Both the position numbers and the translations under genes were made by a program. The notes below the pieces were generated by a model. It saw only the letters and a list, made by a program, of their open reading frames with translations, was not told the DNA's origin and did no database searches. A stretch of DNA of 6,824 nucleotides, taken from assembly GCF_000701705.1 (NCBI RefSeq), contig NZ_JNJP01000133.1, forward strand, positions 1 to 6,824, read 5' to 3'. Positions within the stretch are counted from its first letter, which is position 1. Each line of letters starts with the position of its first letter. Below are positions 1 through 5,139 of the stretch, piece after piece. The stretch is from Bilophila wadsworthia ATCC 49260 (GTDB lineage Bacteria; Desulfobacterota; Desulfovibrionia; Desulfovibrionales; Desulfovibrionaceae).

Positions 1-1
1 C

Positions 2-430
2 GTGCTCTACAGGAACAAAGACGGCGAAATCACAAAAGGAATCAACGGGGCGCAGGATGCTTTCAACGCCTTTCTTGATCAGCGGAAGTGGGAGGGCGGG
101 GGAAAACGTGAGCGGAGGCCCCGAAATGCCCGCGAGCGTAACCTGTTGATCCGTTCCATCGCGGAAAGGGACGGTTGGGTCTGCATGTACTGCGGGCGGG
201 TCCTGACCCCCGAGACGGCAACCGTGGAACATATCGTGCCGCTTGCCGGAAACGGACTGGACAGCTTGCGGAACCTGACCCTTGCCTGTGCCTCATGCAA
301 CAATGAGGCGGGACACCTGAGCGCCCGACAAAAACTGGATTTGGCAATGAGAAGAAGGTTGCTGACCATCGCCAATGAATTGCAGGAGATCCGTGATGAA
401 CTGGACGGACGACGCTTACCCCGAACTTGA
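2..430 (+). CDS. HNH endonuclease, phage type (start may lie upstream of the window)
   Basis: Probable HNH-family DNA endonuclease of about 142 residues. The core is at residues 60-101: a CxxC pair (C61, C64), the catalytic Glu-His (E76-H77) in VEHIVPL, the central Asn (N91) in the LRNLTLAC stretch, and a second CxxC (C96, C99) followed by NN. This is the zinc-stabilised beta-beta-alpha fold that cuts or nicks DNA with one metal ion. The flanking regions are rich in Arg and Lys, which suits DNA binding. The only start inside the window is a GTG at base 2 with no visible ribosome site, so the true N-terminus may be upstream. Its 3' end overlaps the next gene by 35 nt, and the ERF and SSB genes follow, so a role in phage recombination or replication is inferred. 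Whether it is a free-standing homing-type or a processing enzyme cannot be told. Family assignment is firm. Confidence 0.88.
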   Translation: MLYRNKDGEITKGINGAQDAFNAFLDQRKWEGGGKRERRPRNARERNLLIRSIAERDGWVCMYCGRVLTPETATVEHIVPLAGNGLDSLRNLTLACASCNNEAGHLSARQKLDLAMRRRLLTIANELQEIRDELDGRRLPRT

Positions 431-530
431 TGGGGACTGGACGGACGAGGAACTCATGATCGCGGCGGGCAATGCCGCCTTTGCGCGGAACCGGCGCAAG
501 CACACGGAAACGGAAGAAGGCGGGGAGTAA
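396..530 (+). CDS. Small acidic phage protein, 44 aa, unknown function
   Basis: A 44-residue frame starting ATG at 396 inside the end of the HNH gene and stopping TAA at 528-530. An AGGAGA Shine-Dalgarno site at 384-389 sits 6 nt before the start, which is strong support for translation. The first half is acidic and Trp-rich (MNWTDDAYPELDGDW), with a second DWTDEEL motif, and the end is basic then acidic (RNRRKHTETEEGGE). It has no Cys, no membrane segment and no family that I recognise. The stop lies 4 nt before the ERF start, so it is embedded between two recombination genes and is probably translationally coupled to both. It could be a small accessory protein, or mainly a coupling leader for ERF. 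Confidence 0.7.
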   Translation: MNWTDDAYPELDGDWTDEELMIAAGNAAFARNRRKHTETEEGGE

Positions 531-534
531 GTAT

Positions 535-1392
535 ATGTGCGATACCCATAGCGAACAGATCAACGAACTGGCGAAGGCCCTTGCCGCCGCGCAGGGCGAG
601 CTTGAACCCGCAGAAAAGAACTCCACCGCCGCCGTCGGGAAGGAGGGAAAGCTCAAGCGCAAATACGCTGACCTGACGGCGATGATCGACGCCGTCCGCA
701 AGGTGCTTCCGAAGCACGGCCTCTCCATCGCGCAGATTGTCCTCCCCTCGGAAGGGGTTGCGCACGTCAGGACGATGCTGATGCACGAGTCGGGGCAATG
801 GCTGGCATCGGAATGCAGGATGCCATACGACAATACAGGCTCCAAGAACGCCATCCAATCAATGGGAAGCGCCATCACCTACGCCCGGCGCTATTCCCTT
901 TCGGCGTTGGTCGGCGTGGTGGCCGACGACGATGACGACGGGGAAGGCGCATGGAGGCGGGACGATGACCGGGAACAGCCCCGGCGTAACGTTCCCGAGC
1001 CAGCCCCTCAGCCCAAGCCCGAGCGTGTGGATCTCGCCGCCCTCGCTAAGGAGTTGAGCGAAGTACGGGACTGTGCGGGGTTCGTCGCCTGTTACAACCG
1101 CCATCGGATTACCGAGGGACACCCCGACTACGAGGCGGTCAAGAACATGTTCGGCAAGAAGCGCCGGGAGATCGAGGCCAAGGCCGAAGCCGAAGCCGGA
1201 ACCCCGCCCGAATTCGTGCCGCTGGACGCCGTGATCGCCGCCTTTGAAGCGGCGGAAACCGTAACCGCGCTCAAGGAGGCGGCAACCCGGCTCGGCATCC
1301 CGGAAAACCACCCGGACAGTGGGGCCATCTACGCCGCCTACCGGGAACGGCAGCGCAAGATCGAAGCGCAGGACAAGGAATGCGCCGCGTAA
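535..1392 (+). CDS. erf: ERF-family single-strand annealing recombinase
   Basis: 285-residue ERF-superfamily protein. Such phage recombinases bind single-stranded DNA and anneal complementary strands, independently of or in addition to RecA. The ERF core spans about residues 35-137: KYADLTAMIDAV, then LPKHGLSIAQIVL, a HVRTMLMHESGQWL strand, and the hallmark QSMGSAITYARRYSLSALVG followed by an Asp run (DDDDDGEG). After a Pro-rich linker (151-164) the C-terminal third holds two gapless 50-residue repeats (167-216 and 230-279), each with I-x-E-x-HPD and an IEA ending. I chose ATG 535 over the in-frame ATG 472 because GGGGAG at 522-527 lies 7 nt upstream and because the extra 21 residues are basic and unrelated to the family. 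SSB follows after an intrinsic terminator. The family call is firm; the job of the repeated tail is unknown. Confidence 0.9.
   Translation: MCDTHSEQINELAKALAAAQGELEPAEKNSTAAVGKEGKLKRKYADLTAMIDAVRKVLPKHGLSIAQIVLPSEGVAHVRTMLMHESGQWLASECRMPYDNTGSKNAIQSMGSAITYARRYSLSALVGVVADDDDDGEGAWRRDDDREQPRRNVPEPAPQPKPERVDLAALAKELSEVRDCAGFVACYNRHRITEGHPDYEAVKNMFGKKRREIEAKAEAEAGTPPEFVPLDAVIAAFEAAETVTALKEAATRLGIPENHPDSGAIYAAYRERQRKIEAQDKECAA
1033..1371 (+). repeat. Two tandem 50-residue protein repeats in the ERF C-terminus
   Basis: The bases encode ERF residues 167-216 and 230-279, joined by a short Glu/Ala/Pro linker. The two copies align without gaps over 50 residues. I count 13 identities, grouped in I-x-E-x-HPD-x2-A and in R-x-IEA near the end, with many conservative pairs elsewhere (V/I, F/Y, K/R). 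Each looks like a small helical hairpin with an HPD turn. The DNA itself is diverged, so this is an old duplication and not a recent tandem repeat. Confidence 0.7.
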
Positions 1393-1396
1393 CAAC

Positions 1397-1430
1397 AGCC
1401 CCGCCCTGATAATCAGGCGGGGCTTTTCTT
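1397..1430 (+). terminator. Rho-independent terminator between erf and ssb
   Basis: The arms AGCCCCGCC (1397-1405) and GGCGGGGCT (1416-1424) form a 9-bp GC-rich stem. It can be extended past a bulged C1406 by TG/CA pairs, leaving a short AT-rich loop. TTTTCTT follows at 1424-1430. It begins 5 nt after the erf stop codon and ends about 10 nt before the ssb Shine-Dalgarno site, leaving no room for a separate ssb promoter. Confidence 0.85.
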
Positions 1431-1449
1431 TCCCTCAGCAGGAGATTGT

Positions 1450-1911
1450 ATGAGCAGCCTCAACAAGGTGATGATCATCGGAAGGCTCGGGCGCGATCCC
1501 GAGATGCGCTACACCCAGGCCGGAAAGCCCGTATGCAGCCTGAACGTGGCTACGGATGAGGGCTACACCAACGACCGGGGCGAGAAGGTCGACAAGACGG
1601 AATGGCACAAGGTCGTCTTTTGGGACCGGCAGGCCGAAACCTGTTCGCAGTACCTCGCCAAGGGGAGCCTCGTGTTCATCGAGGGCAGGCTCTCCACCCG
1701 CAAGTATCAGGATCAGCAAGGGCAGGACCGCTACGTCACCGAGATTCAGGGGCAGCGCGTCCAGTTCCTCGACCGCAAGGCGGACGGCGACGGGCAACAG
1801 GGCCGACAGGGAGGCGGACGCCAGACACAGAGGCGGCACTCCGCCGACTATGAAGACCTCGGCCCCGCCTTCCCTTCCGAAGCCTCCGGCCTCGATGACG
1901 TGCCTTTTTAG
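1450..1911 (+). CDS. ssb: Single-stranded DNA-binding protein
   Basis: 153-residue bacterial-type SSB. It coats single-stranded DNA as a tetramer and recruits repair and replication proteins through its C-terminal tip. The OB-fold occupies about residues 1-110, starting SSLNKVMIIGRLGRDPEMRYT and including TEWHKVVFWDRQAE, KGSLVFIEGRLSTRKY and the VQFLDRK strand. A Gln/Gly/Arg-rich flexible linker follows. The acidic tip LDDVPF at the end is a close variant of the classic DDIPF, so partner binding should be intact. AGGAGA at 1440-1445 precedes ATG 1450. Its position after ERF fits a phage-encoded SSB serving the annealing recombinase. The length is somewhat shorter than the E. coli protein, with the difference in the linker. 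Confidence 0.95.
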   Translation: MSSLNKVMIIGRLGRDPEMRYTQAGKPVCSLNVATDEGYTNDRGEKVDKTEWHKVVFWDRQAETCSQYLAKGSLVFIEGRLSTRKYQDQQGQDRYVTEIQGQRVQFLDRKADGDGQQGRQGGGRQTQRRHSADYEDLGPAFPSEASGLDDVPF

Positions 1912-1932
1912 GCAAAACCAATAGGATAGAAT

Positions 1933-2886
1933 ATGGCACAGACCGCAGAAATTCTGGAAGCCCTCCCGCCCGCGCAGGAGCAACCCGCCGGGCTCGCCCT
2001 GCTGGACCTGAACGTCACCGCGACGCCGTTGGTCATCACATGGGACAAGGACGCCGTGTCCACGCTGTTGGATACCGTCCTAGCCCAGTATGCGGGGCTG
2101 GAGGTACAGGAAGCCGACGTGCCCGCCATCAAAAACGAAATGGCGGGGCTGAACAGGCTCAAGGAACGGATGGACAACGCCCGGAAGGACATTAAGCGGC
2201 GGATTGCCGGGCCGCTGGACGGGTTCGACGCCGAGGTCAAGGCGCTGATCGCCCGCATCGTGGATGCCCGCGCTGCGCTGGACACGCAGGTCAAGGACTT
2301 CGAGCGGCGCGACCGTGAAGGCCGGCGCGCGGCCGTCCAGTGTGTCGTCGACAACATCAAGAGCTGTGAAGGCGTGCCGGAACTGGACATCCCCATCAAC
2401 CCTTCATGGCTGAACAAATCCACGAGGCAAGCCGAGATCCACGAGGATATCAAACGGATCATCGCCGCATACAAGCGGGAGTGCGAAGAAACCCGCCGGA
2501 TGGAACAGGCCAAAGCCGACCGCATCGCGCTGGTGGAGGCCACGGCAAAGGCTCAGGCGGAACAACACGGTTTCGCGCTTCCCCTGTCGAAGTTTGCGGC
2601 CTGCCTGACGCCGGACATTTCCGGCGAGGACGCCGCGGGCATCATCGGGCAGGTGTATGCGGCGGAAGCCGAGGCCCGCGAAGAGAGCAAGCCCGCCCAC
2701 GTCGTCAAACCTGCGGAACCGCGCCCCGATTCGTTCATTGAGCGGGAGGAGGGCTTTCCCTTCGCCCCGCCCGTGAACGTGGCTTGTACCCTGACCCTCA
2801 GCGTCAAGTACGCGCCGAAGTATGAGGATACCGTACAGGAGGCGCTTGCCATGCTCCGCACGGTCGGCGTGGTCACTGTCTTCTAA
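1933..2886 (+). CDS. DUF1351-family phage protein
   Basis: 317-residue cytoplasmic protein that I assign to the DUF1351 phage family by pattern memory. Residues 47-125 carry the characteristic order: LLDTVLAQYAGLEV, then the ADVPAIKNEMAGLNRLKERM helix, DNARKDIKRRIAGPLDGFDA, and a helix with VDARAALDTQVKDFE. This region and residues 150-215 are highly charged and helical, probably coiled coil. A short beta-alpha unit at the end (about 283-317, CTLTLSVKYAP to VGVVTVF) resembles the small C-terminal domain seen in family members. The family has no established biochemical role that I know of, but it recurs beside phage single-strand annealing proteins and SSB, as here. ATG 1933 follows AGGA at 1923-1926. 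It lies 21 nt after ssb, so it is in the same operon. Confidence 0.8.
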   Translation: MAQTAEILEALPPAQEQPAGLALLDLNVTATPLVITWDKDAVSTLLDTVLAQYAGLEVQEADVPAIKNEMAGLNRLKERMDNARKDIKRRIAGPLDGFDAEVKALIARIVDARAALDTQVKDFERRDREGRRAAVQCVVDNIKSCEGVPELDIPINPSWLNKSTRQAEIHEDIKRIIAAYKRECEETRRMEQAKADRIALVEATAKAQAEQHGFALPLSKFAACLTPDISGEDAAGIIGQVYAAEAEAREESKPAHVVKPAEPRPDSFIEREEGFPFAPPVNVACTLTLSVKYAPKYEDTVQEALAMLRTVGVVTVF

Positions 2887-2926
2887 CCTTCCGGCGCCCA
2901 CCTCCCGCGCCGTCCCCATAGAGCCC

Positions 2927-2948
2927 GCCGGGGGGCATGTACCCCGGC
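2927..2948 (+). other. GC-rich hairpin in the leader of the cysteine-rich gene
   Basis: GCCGGGG (2927-2933) and CCCCGGC (2942-2948) make a 7-bp all-GC stem with an 8-nt loop. It sits in the 74-nt gap after the DUF1351 gene and ends 1 nt before the AAGGA ribosome site at 2950-2954. No T-run follows, so it is not a standard terminator. It could shape translation of the next gene or protect a processed 5' end. The loop contains the alternative ATG 2937. Confidence 0.45.
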
Positions 2949-2960
2949 AAAGGACTTTTC

Positions 2961-3887
2961 ATGAGTCAGGAACAACAGGACGCCACGGATTACGTCCGCG
3001 TCACCCTCACCATCCATGAGTTCTCCGAAGACGGCGAATGCTGCATCGTCTCGGACAAACACGGCCACGGTACGAAACTCTCTACCGACGCCTTCCTGCA
3101 TGACGCCGAGGACATAGACGTCGGCGACACCATCGCCTGCGACATCCTGCGCGAGGCGTGGGAAGACACCGGGCTCACCCCGGACGATGCGGGGCCGCAT
3201 GACGTGCGCGCCTGCGGGCGGGAAAACATCGAGGTGCTGGTGGATCTCACCGATGAACAGCTCCTTGATCTGGGCTCCGAAATGGCGGACGCCCTGCGCG
3301 AACGCGACAAGCTGGAAACGGAACTGCTCGCCGTGAAGAAGGACTACAAGGCACGCATCGACCTTTCCGTCTCCAAGGCTGCGGAAGCGGCAGCGGAATA
3401 CCGTTCCGGCAAACGGTTTGAAACCGTCTCCTGCGACCGCTTTGAAGATCGGACGACGATGGAGGTCGTATGGTGCGATTCCGTGACGGGCAAGGAAATC
3501 AGCCGCCGCCCGATGACCGCCGAGGAGCGGCAGCACCGCCTTGAACTCGTCACCCCGGACAAGCCCGCGGACAACGGCGAAGGCCGGGCGGAAGTGCTCA
3601 CCTTGCCCGCGCCGCCCGTCGCCAACGCCCGCACCTGCCTGTCGTGCCGCCACCTTTCCGCTGACGGCACGGAAAAGGCCGAGCCCTGCATGGCCTGCGC
3701 ACAGGCAAACGGCGGTGATGCCGACAACTGGGAACCGCGCCGCGAGTGCAAGACCTGCGCCCACGTCACCAGCACCGTGGACGGCTTCCCCTGCGGCGGG
3801 TGCAGCCTGAACCCCGATCCCGGACACGGCGGCGACGAGGACCGCTGGACATGGAAGGATGCCCCGAAGGAGGGAATACCGTGCTGA
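2961..3887 (+). CDS. Phage protein with duplicated CxxC...CxxC zinc-finger-like tail
   Basis: 308-residue protein of unknown function, apparently modular. Residues 10-65 alternate predicted strands and turns (VRVTLTIHEF, KLSTDAFL, DVGDTIACDI) and could be an OB- or cold-shock-like barrel; that is inference. Residues 98-150 are charged helix, probably coiled coil. Residues 151-192 (KRFETVSCDRF to RRPMTAEERQ) resemble a small domain that I have seen in other phage proteins. The tail has two CxxC...CxxC modules, C226/C229/C243/C246 and C263/C266/C278/C281, each followed by Trp (W257; W296 and W298), likely zinc-binding. ATG 2961 is preferred over ATG 2937 because AAGGA at 2950-2954 is spaced 6 nt before it. 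Its stop overlaps the next GTG start by 7 nt, implying coupled translation. A nucleic-acid-binding role is possible but unproven. Confidence 0.75.
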   Translation: MSQEQQDATDYVRVTLTIHEFSEDGECCIVSDKHGHGTKLSTDAFLHDAEDIDVGDTIACDILREAWEDTGLTPDDAGPHDVRACGRENIEVLVDLTDEQLLDLGSEMADALRERDKLETELLAVKKDYKARIDLSVSKAAEAAAEYRSGKRFETVSCDRFEDRTTMEVVWCDSVTGKEISRRPMTAEERQHRLELVTPDKPADNGEGRAEVLTLPAPPVANARTCLSCRHLSADGTEKAEPCMACAQANGGDADNWEPRRECKTCAHVTSTVDGFPCGGCSLNPDPGHGGDEDRWTWKDAPKEGIPC

Positions 3888-4147
3888 CCAGAGAGCAGGC
3901 GAAAAAACAGCCCTGTCCGCTGATGCCGATGGCCAAAATCTATGAGCACCATGTCAACGGTGTCCAGCTCAACTGCGAGATCATCGAATACGAAAAGTGG
4001 ACGGGCGAAGAATGCCCCAAATGGCGGGACGGAAAAGTGGACGGGGGAAGGTGTTCCTATAATGGGGATTGTAGGAAAGCAGTATCAACTGTGCTTCCTG
4101 CCCCGACCGCTACGGCTACTGTGGAGGCTGACCATGCCCGGTTATGA
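3881..4147 (+). CDS. Small cysteine-rich phage protein, probably frameshifted near its end
   Basis: 88-residue frame starting at GTG 3881, supported by an excellent AAGGAGG at 3867-3873 (7-nt spacer) and by the 7-nt overlap with the previous gene. Cysteines C12, C32, C45, C58 and C64 suggest a small metal-binding fold. I do not recognise the family. After residue 66 the protein turns into low-complexity Thr/Ala/Pro. In the -1 frame the same DNA encodes INCASCPDRYGYCGG and stops at TGA 4129-4131, 2 nt before the next start. That tail continues the cysteine pattern and fits the gene spacing far better. I infer loss of one base (or gain of two) between 4075 and 4087, for example in the A-run at 4076-4078, so the annotated end is probably not the ancestral one. 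A sequencing error would look the same. Confidence 0.65.
   Translation: MLTREQAKKQPCPLMPMAKIYEHHVNGVQLNCEIIEYEKWTGEECPKWRDGKVDGGRCSYNGDCRKAVSTVLPAPTATATVEADHARL
4054..4077. repeat. Near-perfect 10-bp palindrome with GGGG loop
   Basis: TTCCTATAAT (4054-4063), GGGG, then ATTGTAGGAA (4068-4077). In RNA all ten positions pair, one as U-G. It lies inside the 88-residue gene, directly before the inferred frameshift, and is AT-rich against the GC-rich surroundings. Confidence 0.6.
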
Positions 4148-4331
4148 CAACCCGAACCGCCCGGAATGGACGGGCAAGCGCAAGGCAAAGAACTTCGCCC
4201 GCATCAACGCCGCCTGCAAGGGTCTGAAAACATCCGGCGGCAAACCGCCGACGGACTGCCCCAAGTGCGGCACAAGCCACAAGTTCGCGGCCTGCCCCGT
4301 GTGCGGGTGCCCGCGACCGAAGAAGAGATAG
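4134..4331 (+). CDS. Small zinc-ribbon-like basic protein, 65 aa
   Basis: 65-residue basic protein beginning MPGYDNPNRPEWTGKRKAKN and ending in a zinc-ribbon-like knuckle pair: C42-PK-C45, then after eight residues C54-PV-C57-G-C59, followed by the basic tail PRPKKR. C28 is an extra Cys. It probably binds one zinc ion and may bind nucleic acid, but no specific function is recognised. GGAGG at 4123-4127 lies 6 nt before ATG 4134. It overlaps the present end of the 88-residue gene by 14 nt, or follows its restored end by 2 nt. It is the last gene of the left block, with a strong terminator 8 nt after its stop. Confidence 0.72.
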   Translation: MPGYDNPNRPEWTGKRKAKNFARINAACKGLKTSGGKPPTDCPKCGTSHKFAACPVCGCPRPKKR

Positions 4332-4339
4332 CACCCCAC

Positions 4340-4366
4340 GCCCCGCCCTCCCCCGGCGGGGCTTTT
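4340..4366 (+). terminator. Rho-independent terminator ending the left phage block
   Basis: GCCCCGCC (4340-4347), a 7-nt C-rich loop, GGCGGGGC (4355-4362), then TTTT. The 8-bp stem and the T-run are the same as in the erf-ssb terminator, with only the loop differing. It closes the co-directional gene block. The IS remnant begins within about 25 bases downstream. Confidence 0.88.
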
Positions 4367-4389
4367 CATACCCCAAACCGTGGGCCGCG

Positions 4390-4829
4390 CATATGTCCTT
4401 CCGTCAGCAAAAGCAGGACAGGACGCCCGTGCCCATCACAAACGGCATGAAGTTTGGAATTCAGGCCACCTTTTGTTCGTCCTATGAGGCGCGAAGAATC
4501 CCCTTTTTGAGCAGGCTTGCCGCCGTGCGGTGAGCCTTGAGGTGAGTGGAGTCGATCATCAGTGAGCCATCAAAAGACGTTTTGTTGGCCAACTCAGTGA
4601 AAATTTTATTGAAAACACCGAGTCTGCTCCACCTGATGAATCGATTGTACAGCGTTTTGTGCGGGCCGTACTCATCAGGTGCATCCTTCCACTGAAGCCC
4701 GTGCTTGATGACGTATATGATGCCGCTGACGACGCGTCTGTCATCGACACGCGGAGCACCGTGAGAACGGGGAAAGAACGGTTTGATACGCTCCAACTGG
4801 CTTTCGGAAAGATAAAACAGGGTACGCAT
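4390..4829 (-). pseudogene. IS5-family (IS427-like) transposase, N-terminal half, frameshifted and truncated
   Basis: The minus-strand frame starts MRTLFYLSESQLERIKPFF at ATG 4829, with GGAGG at 4836-4840 as ribosome site. It continues through GIIYVIKHGLQWKDAPDEYG and LYNRFIRWSRLGVFN to the first catalytic Asp in LMIDSTHLKAHRTA. This matches the N-terminal half of IS5-family DDE transposases of the IS427 type. The frame breaks at the G-run 4503-4500 and ends at TAG 4484-4482. One more G would restore GDSSRLIGRTKGGLNSKLHA and continue to LLLLTEGHM at about 4390, where similarity stops. The second catalytic Asp and about 25 codons are absent everywhere in the window. The gene is dead twice over: by frameshift and by truncation. 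The matching C-terminal half is on the opposite strand at 4894-5139. Confidence 0.88.
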
Positions 4830-4860
4830 GCGACACCTCCATGCCCTCTGCATACCCTGT
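4817..4860 (-). promoter_or_regulatory. Hairpin around the transposase ribosome-binding site
   Basis: On the minus-strand transcript, ACAGGGTATGCA (4860-4849) pairs with TGCGTACCCTGT (4828-4817), 12 bp including one G-U. The 20-nt loop holds GGAGG (4840-4836), and the start codon ATG 4829-4827 falls at the loop-stem edge. Several insertion sequences hide the transposase start in this way on read-through transcripts; that role here is inference. Confidence 0.5.
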
Positions 4861-4871
4861 TTTTGTTCCTT

Positions 4872-4893
4872 TGAAAATAACGAGTCCTGACCC
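4872..4893 (-). repeat. IS terminal inverted repeat, left end (minus-strand copy)
   Basis: Read on the minus strand, the end is GGGTCAGGACTCGTTA followed by TTTTCA. The first 16 bases are identical to the right-end repeat at 5137-5152. It lies 64 bp upstream of the transposase start, as expected for the left end. It is followed outwardly by TA (4894-4895), the usual target duplication of IS427-type elements, and then directly by transposase coding sequence on the other strand. Confidence 0.85.
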
Positions 4894-4895
4894 TA
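4878..4895 (+). repeat. 18-bp direct repeat, copy 1
   Basis: TAACGAGTCCTGACCCTA, identical to the copy at 5137-5154. Each copy is 16 bases of IS end plus an adjoining TA. Two outward-right-facing IS ends 259 bp apart in the same orientation cannot come from one intact element, which has inverted ends. Confidence 0.9.
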
Positions 4896-5139
4896 TGACG
4901 CGAGTTGGTTGCGGGAATCTCTAAAAGCCAAAGGGATAACCGTCTGCATACCACCGCGGAAAACCAGAAATGAAGAACTTCCTTTCGACAAGACGCTGTA
5001 TAAAGGTCGCCATCTTATTGAAAATACATTCAGCAAGTTGAAGGACTGGCGACGTATCGCAACCCGATATGACCGCTGTGCCCATACTTTTTTCTCAGCC
5101 ATTTGTCTTGCTGTCACTGTTCTCTTCTACCTTAATTAA
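4894..5139 (+). pseudogene. IS5-family (IS427-like) transposase, C-terminal third
   Basis: Open plus-strand frame with no start codon of its own. It begins YDASWLRESLKAKGITVCIPP at the IS end, then passes through RHLIENTFSKLKDWRRIATRY, which carries the catalytic Glu of the DDE triad in its IEN motif. It ends YDRCAHTFFSAICLA..FYLN with TAA 5137-5139 inside the right inverted repeat. This is the C-terminal part of the same transposase type as the minus-strand N-terminal half. The fragment starts at the TA next to the left inverted repeat, in the middle of the family's conserved GYD motif (the Tyr codon TAT supplies the TA). The second catalytic Asp normally lies just before GYD and is missing. 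It cannot encode an active enzyme. Confidence 0.9.

Noticed and set aside
472..534. Upstream ATG start for ERF
   Set aside because: It adds 21 basic residues unlike the family, lacks a good ribosome site, and lies within the 44-residue gene. ATG 535 has GGGGAG at the right distance.
63..878. Long minus-strand frame opposite HNH and erf
   Set aside because: It is a GC-driven antisense shadow with Ser/Arg/Pro-rich sequence and no motif, opposite two recognised genes. The minus-strand frames at 859-1395, 1435-1983, 1908-2543 and 2883-3827 were rejected on the same grounds.
2937..2960. Upstream ATG start for the 308-residue protein
   Set aside because: That ATG is in a hairpin loop, while AAGGA is correctly placed for ATG 2961.
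4058..4063. TATAAT as a promoter -10 inside the cysteine-rich gene
   Set aside because: There is no -35 match at suitable spacing, and the motif is one arm of the palindrome. It is probably chance.
4070..4090. Programmed -1 ribosomal frameshift in the 88-residue gene
   Set aside because: No X-XXY-YYZ slippery heptamer is present at the only place the switch could occur (after TAG 4072-4074 in the -1 frame), and the hairpin lies upstream rather than downstream. A simple indel explains it better.
4894..5139. Plus-strand frame as a separate intact small gene starting at TTG 4909
   Set aside because: Its sequence is the transposase C-terminus, the homology begins before that codon, and there is no ribosome site. 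It is an IS fragment.
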